Shown here in pieces: positions 62,520-64,000 of a stretch of 64,000 nucleotides of DNA (the stretch's first letter is position 1; every line of letters starts with the position of its first letter). The notes under the pieces are model-generated. The model did no database searches, was not told the origin of the DNA, and saw only the letters and a program-made list of their open reading frames with translations. Location: contig NZ_JALXXL010000003.1 in NCBI RefSeq assembly GCF_025152525.1, forward strand, positions 168,453-232,452, in the 5' to 3' direction. Origin of the DNA: Corynebacterium sp. p3-SID1056. GTDB lineage: Bacteria; Actinomycetota; Actinomycetes; Mycobacteriales; Mycobacteriaceae. A program made the position numbers and the translations under genes.

Positions 62520-63374
62520 GTGTCTGCGAAGCTGAAGAATTTCTCCGAACTGTCCAAGCGCGGCCCGCACCGCGTCCTCGAAGGCGACCTTGGCTACACC
62601 GGGCTGCCCGGCAAGGTCTACACCCCCGCCGAGGGGCGCGACCTGCCCGCAGTCGCCTTCGGCCACGACTGGACGAAGAAGGTCGACGATTACCACCGCT
62701 TCCTGCGCCACCTGGCCAGCTGGGGCATCGTCGTCGCAGCGCCGAACACAGAGACCGGGCTGCGCCCCGACCACGCAGGCTTCGCCGCCGATTTAGAAAC
62801 CGCGCTGCAGATCTGCGCGGGCGTCCGCCTGGGCAATGGCAACATCACCGTCTCCCCGCAGAAGCTGGGCATCGTCGGCCACGGGATGGGCGGCGGCGCT
62901 GCAGTCCTCGCCGCGGTAGACAACGAGAAGGTGCGCGCCGTGGCCGCCATTTACCCCGCCAACGTCGCGCCTTCGTCAACGCAGGCGGCGCGCTCCCTGT
63001 TCGTCCCCGGCCTGGTCATCGGCCCGGGCACGGACGCCGATGCCCTGTTTAACCCAGGCAACCCGGCCAAGCTGGCCTACAACTGGGCAGGCGATGCCTG
63101 CTGCCGCACCATTAAGAAGGGCGACCAGCAGGAGTTTTCCGAGGACGGCCTGCTCAAGCGCGTCCTCGGCCTGGGCAAGTCCAACCGCGGCATCCAGGAA
63201 ACCGCGCGCGGCCTGGTCACCGGCTTCTTGCTCCACCAGCTCGGCGGCGAGAAGAAGTACGCCGCCTACTCCGACCCCGAGGCCGCGGGCAGCGGCGTCG
63301 AGTCGCTGGTGGGTGACGACCTGGCGGAGGCCGCCGGGCTGAGCCGAGACGACAGCGGGTTCTCGCTGTTTTAG
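62520..63374 (+). CDS. Alpha/beta-hydrolase fold protein with a missing nucleophile
   Basis: A 284-residue cytoplasmic protein resembling dienelactone-hydrolase/PET-hydrolase-like esterases (AVAFGHDWTKKVDDYHRFL, WGIVVAAPNTETG). The nucleophile elbow reads GHGMGGG: the expected serine is glycine (G122, codon GGG at 62884). The rest of the fold looks intact. It may be a non-catalytic homologue. The GTG is 7 nt after TAGCAT (62507-62512). It is divergent from the alr operon. Confidence 0.8.
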   Translation: MSAKLKNFSELSKRGPHRVLEGDLGYTGLPGKVYTPAEGRDLPAVAFGHDWTKKVDDYHRFLRHLASWGIVVAAPNTETGLRPDHAGFAADLETALQICAGVRLGNGNITVSPQKLGIVGHGMGGGAAVLAAVDNEKVRAVAAIYPANVAPSSTQAARSLFVPGLVIGPGTDADALFNPGNPAKLAYNWAGDACCRTIKKGDQQEFSEDGLLKRVLGLGKSNRGIQETARGLVTGFLLHQLGGEKKYAAYSDPEAAGSGVESLVGDDLAEAAGLSRDDSGFSLF

Positions 63375-63491
63375 GGTTTCGGTTCTGCGTTTTCCGCGGG
63401 TTTGCTGCTGCTTGCGGTGGCCCCGTGAAAACTTTGATATTCCCTCTCTGTCAGGCTGGTTGTAAATAACGAACCATTGGAGGTTCTGTTC

Positions 63492-63728
63492 ATGACCGTG
63501 CACAATGTGCCACGTCTTGTTCCCGATCCACCGCAGTCTGCATTGATCAAGGATGCGGCGGTGGTACCGGTGCCGGCCCGGCGGCCGCGTGGTCAACTCA
63601 TCCGTGCCGAAGAAGTGCTCTCCTTGCCGACAGTGGTGCTAGAGCCTGGGGCAGTGCTCGCTGACGAAGACGTGGTCATGCTGTCAGGCGCGGGAATTCG
63701 GCAACCTCACCGACGACGCCCCCATTGA
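63492..63728 (+). CDS. Hypothetical short ORF, possibly frameshifted
   Basis: A 78-residue ORF with a good ribosome site (TTGGAGG, 8 nt before ATG). It is Pro/Val-rich (ALIKDAAVVPVPARRPRG, SLPTVVLEPGAVLADEDVV). After LSGA the frame turns to GIRQPHRRRPH, while the neighbouring frame reads AREFGNLTDDAPIED then stop. A single-base change near 63690 could therefore have broken a slightly different C terminus. No family is recognised. Confidence 0.45.
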   Translation: MTVHNVPRLVPDPPQSALIKDAAVVPVPARRPRGQLIRAEEVLSLPTVVLEPGAVLADEDVVMLSGAGIRQPHRRRPH

Positions 63729-64000
63729 GGATTGAAGCGTCCTGACAACGATGCCGAGCGGACTTCGCTAAAACCCCAGTCTCCACTTTTCATCAGGTGC
63801 CTGCCCGTTTCTTTTTGCTGAGGACGAGGATTGTCTCGGATTGATGTTATGAAGCTCAACATACATCCAGCAAATAGGAAACCGCTAATCTGCAAGTGAG
63901 TAGCCCAATTCCCGCCGCCACCGGAAACAACAAGGAAAATAGTAAACGTTATAGCGGCTAGACAATGGATAGCAAGACGACTATGTGCATGCAGTCGTTG
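63707..64000 (-). CDS. Partial membrane-protein ORF running off the window
   Basis: An open frame from the window edge to 63707 (98 codons) with two hydrophobic segments (RLAIHCLAAITFTIFLVVSG and ISGFLFAGCMLSFITSI). The last 40 residues (MKSGDWGFSEVRSAS onward) are unlike protein-coding sequence and may be read-through of non-coding DNA. GC content here is visibly lower than in the rest of the window. The start is outside the window and the assignment is weak. Confidence 0.35.
   Translation of the reverse strand, partial: QRLHAHSRLAIHCLAAITFTIFLVVSGGGGNWATHLQISGFLFAGCMLSFITSIRDNPRPQQKETGRHLMKSGDWGFSEVRSASLSGRFNPQWGRRR

Noticed and set aside
63729..63830. Insertion-sequence end or transposase remnant
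   Set aside because: No paired inverted repeat, target duplication or transposase motif could be found within the window.

Overview
The window is a chromosomal segment of a high-GC Corynebacterium or close relative. The evidence is gene order and family content: a monomeric isocitrate dehydrogenase, the BioB/BsaP pair, an EsrISR-type three-component system, metX/metY, a WhiB gene divergent from sigD-rsdA, the guaB2-guaB3-guaA cluster, groES-groEL1 behind a perfect CIRCE element, and a tsaD-rimI-tsaB-tsaE-alr cluster. I cannot name the species. Genes are dense, on both strands, and almost all look like conserved chromosomal genes. I saw no prophage, complete insertion sequence, tRNA, rRNA or CRISPR array.

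Layout. 0-7.7 kb: a D,D-carboxypeptidase, a YihY-like membrane protein, trpS, a GntR/ABC exporter operon, bsaP-bioB under a BioQ-like operator, and a TRIC-like channel. 7.7-17.5 kb: xthA, icd, a DUF559 nuclease-like gene beside a symmetric inverted iteron array, ppc and metY-metX. 17.5-22.8 kb: a minus-strand group of a secreted CYTH-like protein, an ABC importer and a metallophosphoesterase. 22.9-28.3 kb: folD divergent from trmL, a MOSC protein, a secreted protease and two PH-domain membrane proteins. 28.3-39.3 kb: the mutasome genes dnaE2 and imuA'-imuB flank a methionine ABC importer with two tandem metQ copies, a HAD phosphatase and a sucrase/ferredoxin-like protein. 39.3-44.5 kb: EsrISR and guaA. 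44.5-49.1 kb: a large Rib/alpha-like surface protein and an Aer-type PAS protein. 49.1-57.2 kb: guaB3, guaB2, DUF5319, rsdA-sigD, whcB, groEL1-groES. 57.3-62.5 kb: the tRNA t6A operon with alr. 62.5-64 kb: a pseudo-hydrolase, then AT-richer sequence with no recognisable family.

Regulation is unusually readable. BioQ (bioB), McbR (metQ), HrcA/CIRCE (groES) and LexA-like (dnaE2, imuA') sites can be placed. About eighteen genes have a -10-like hexamer 6-8 nt upstream of the start codon, which predicts leaderless mRNAs and fixes several starts.

The least explained signals are: an exact 13-mer (GCTTATCGACGCC) present eight times on both strands in coding and non-coding DNA; a 119-bp mirror-arranged 3+3 iteron array after icd; the secreted CYTH-ABC-phosphoesterase group; an orphan FAD-type PAS protein; and palindromes over the guaA and sucrase/ferredoxin promoters.
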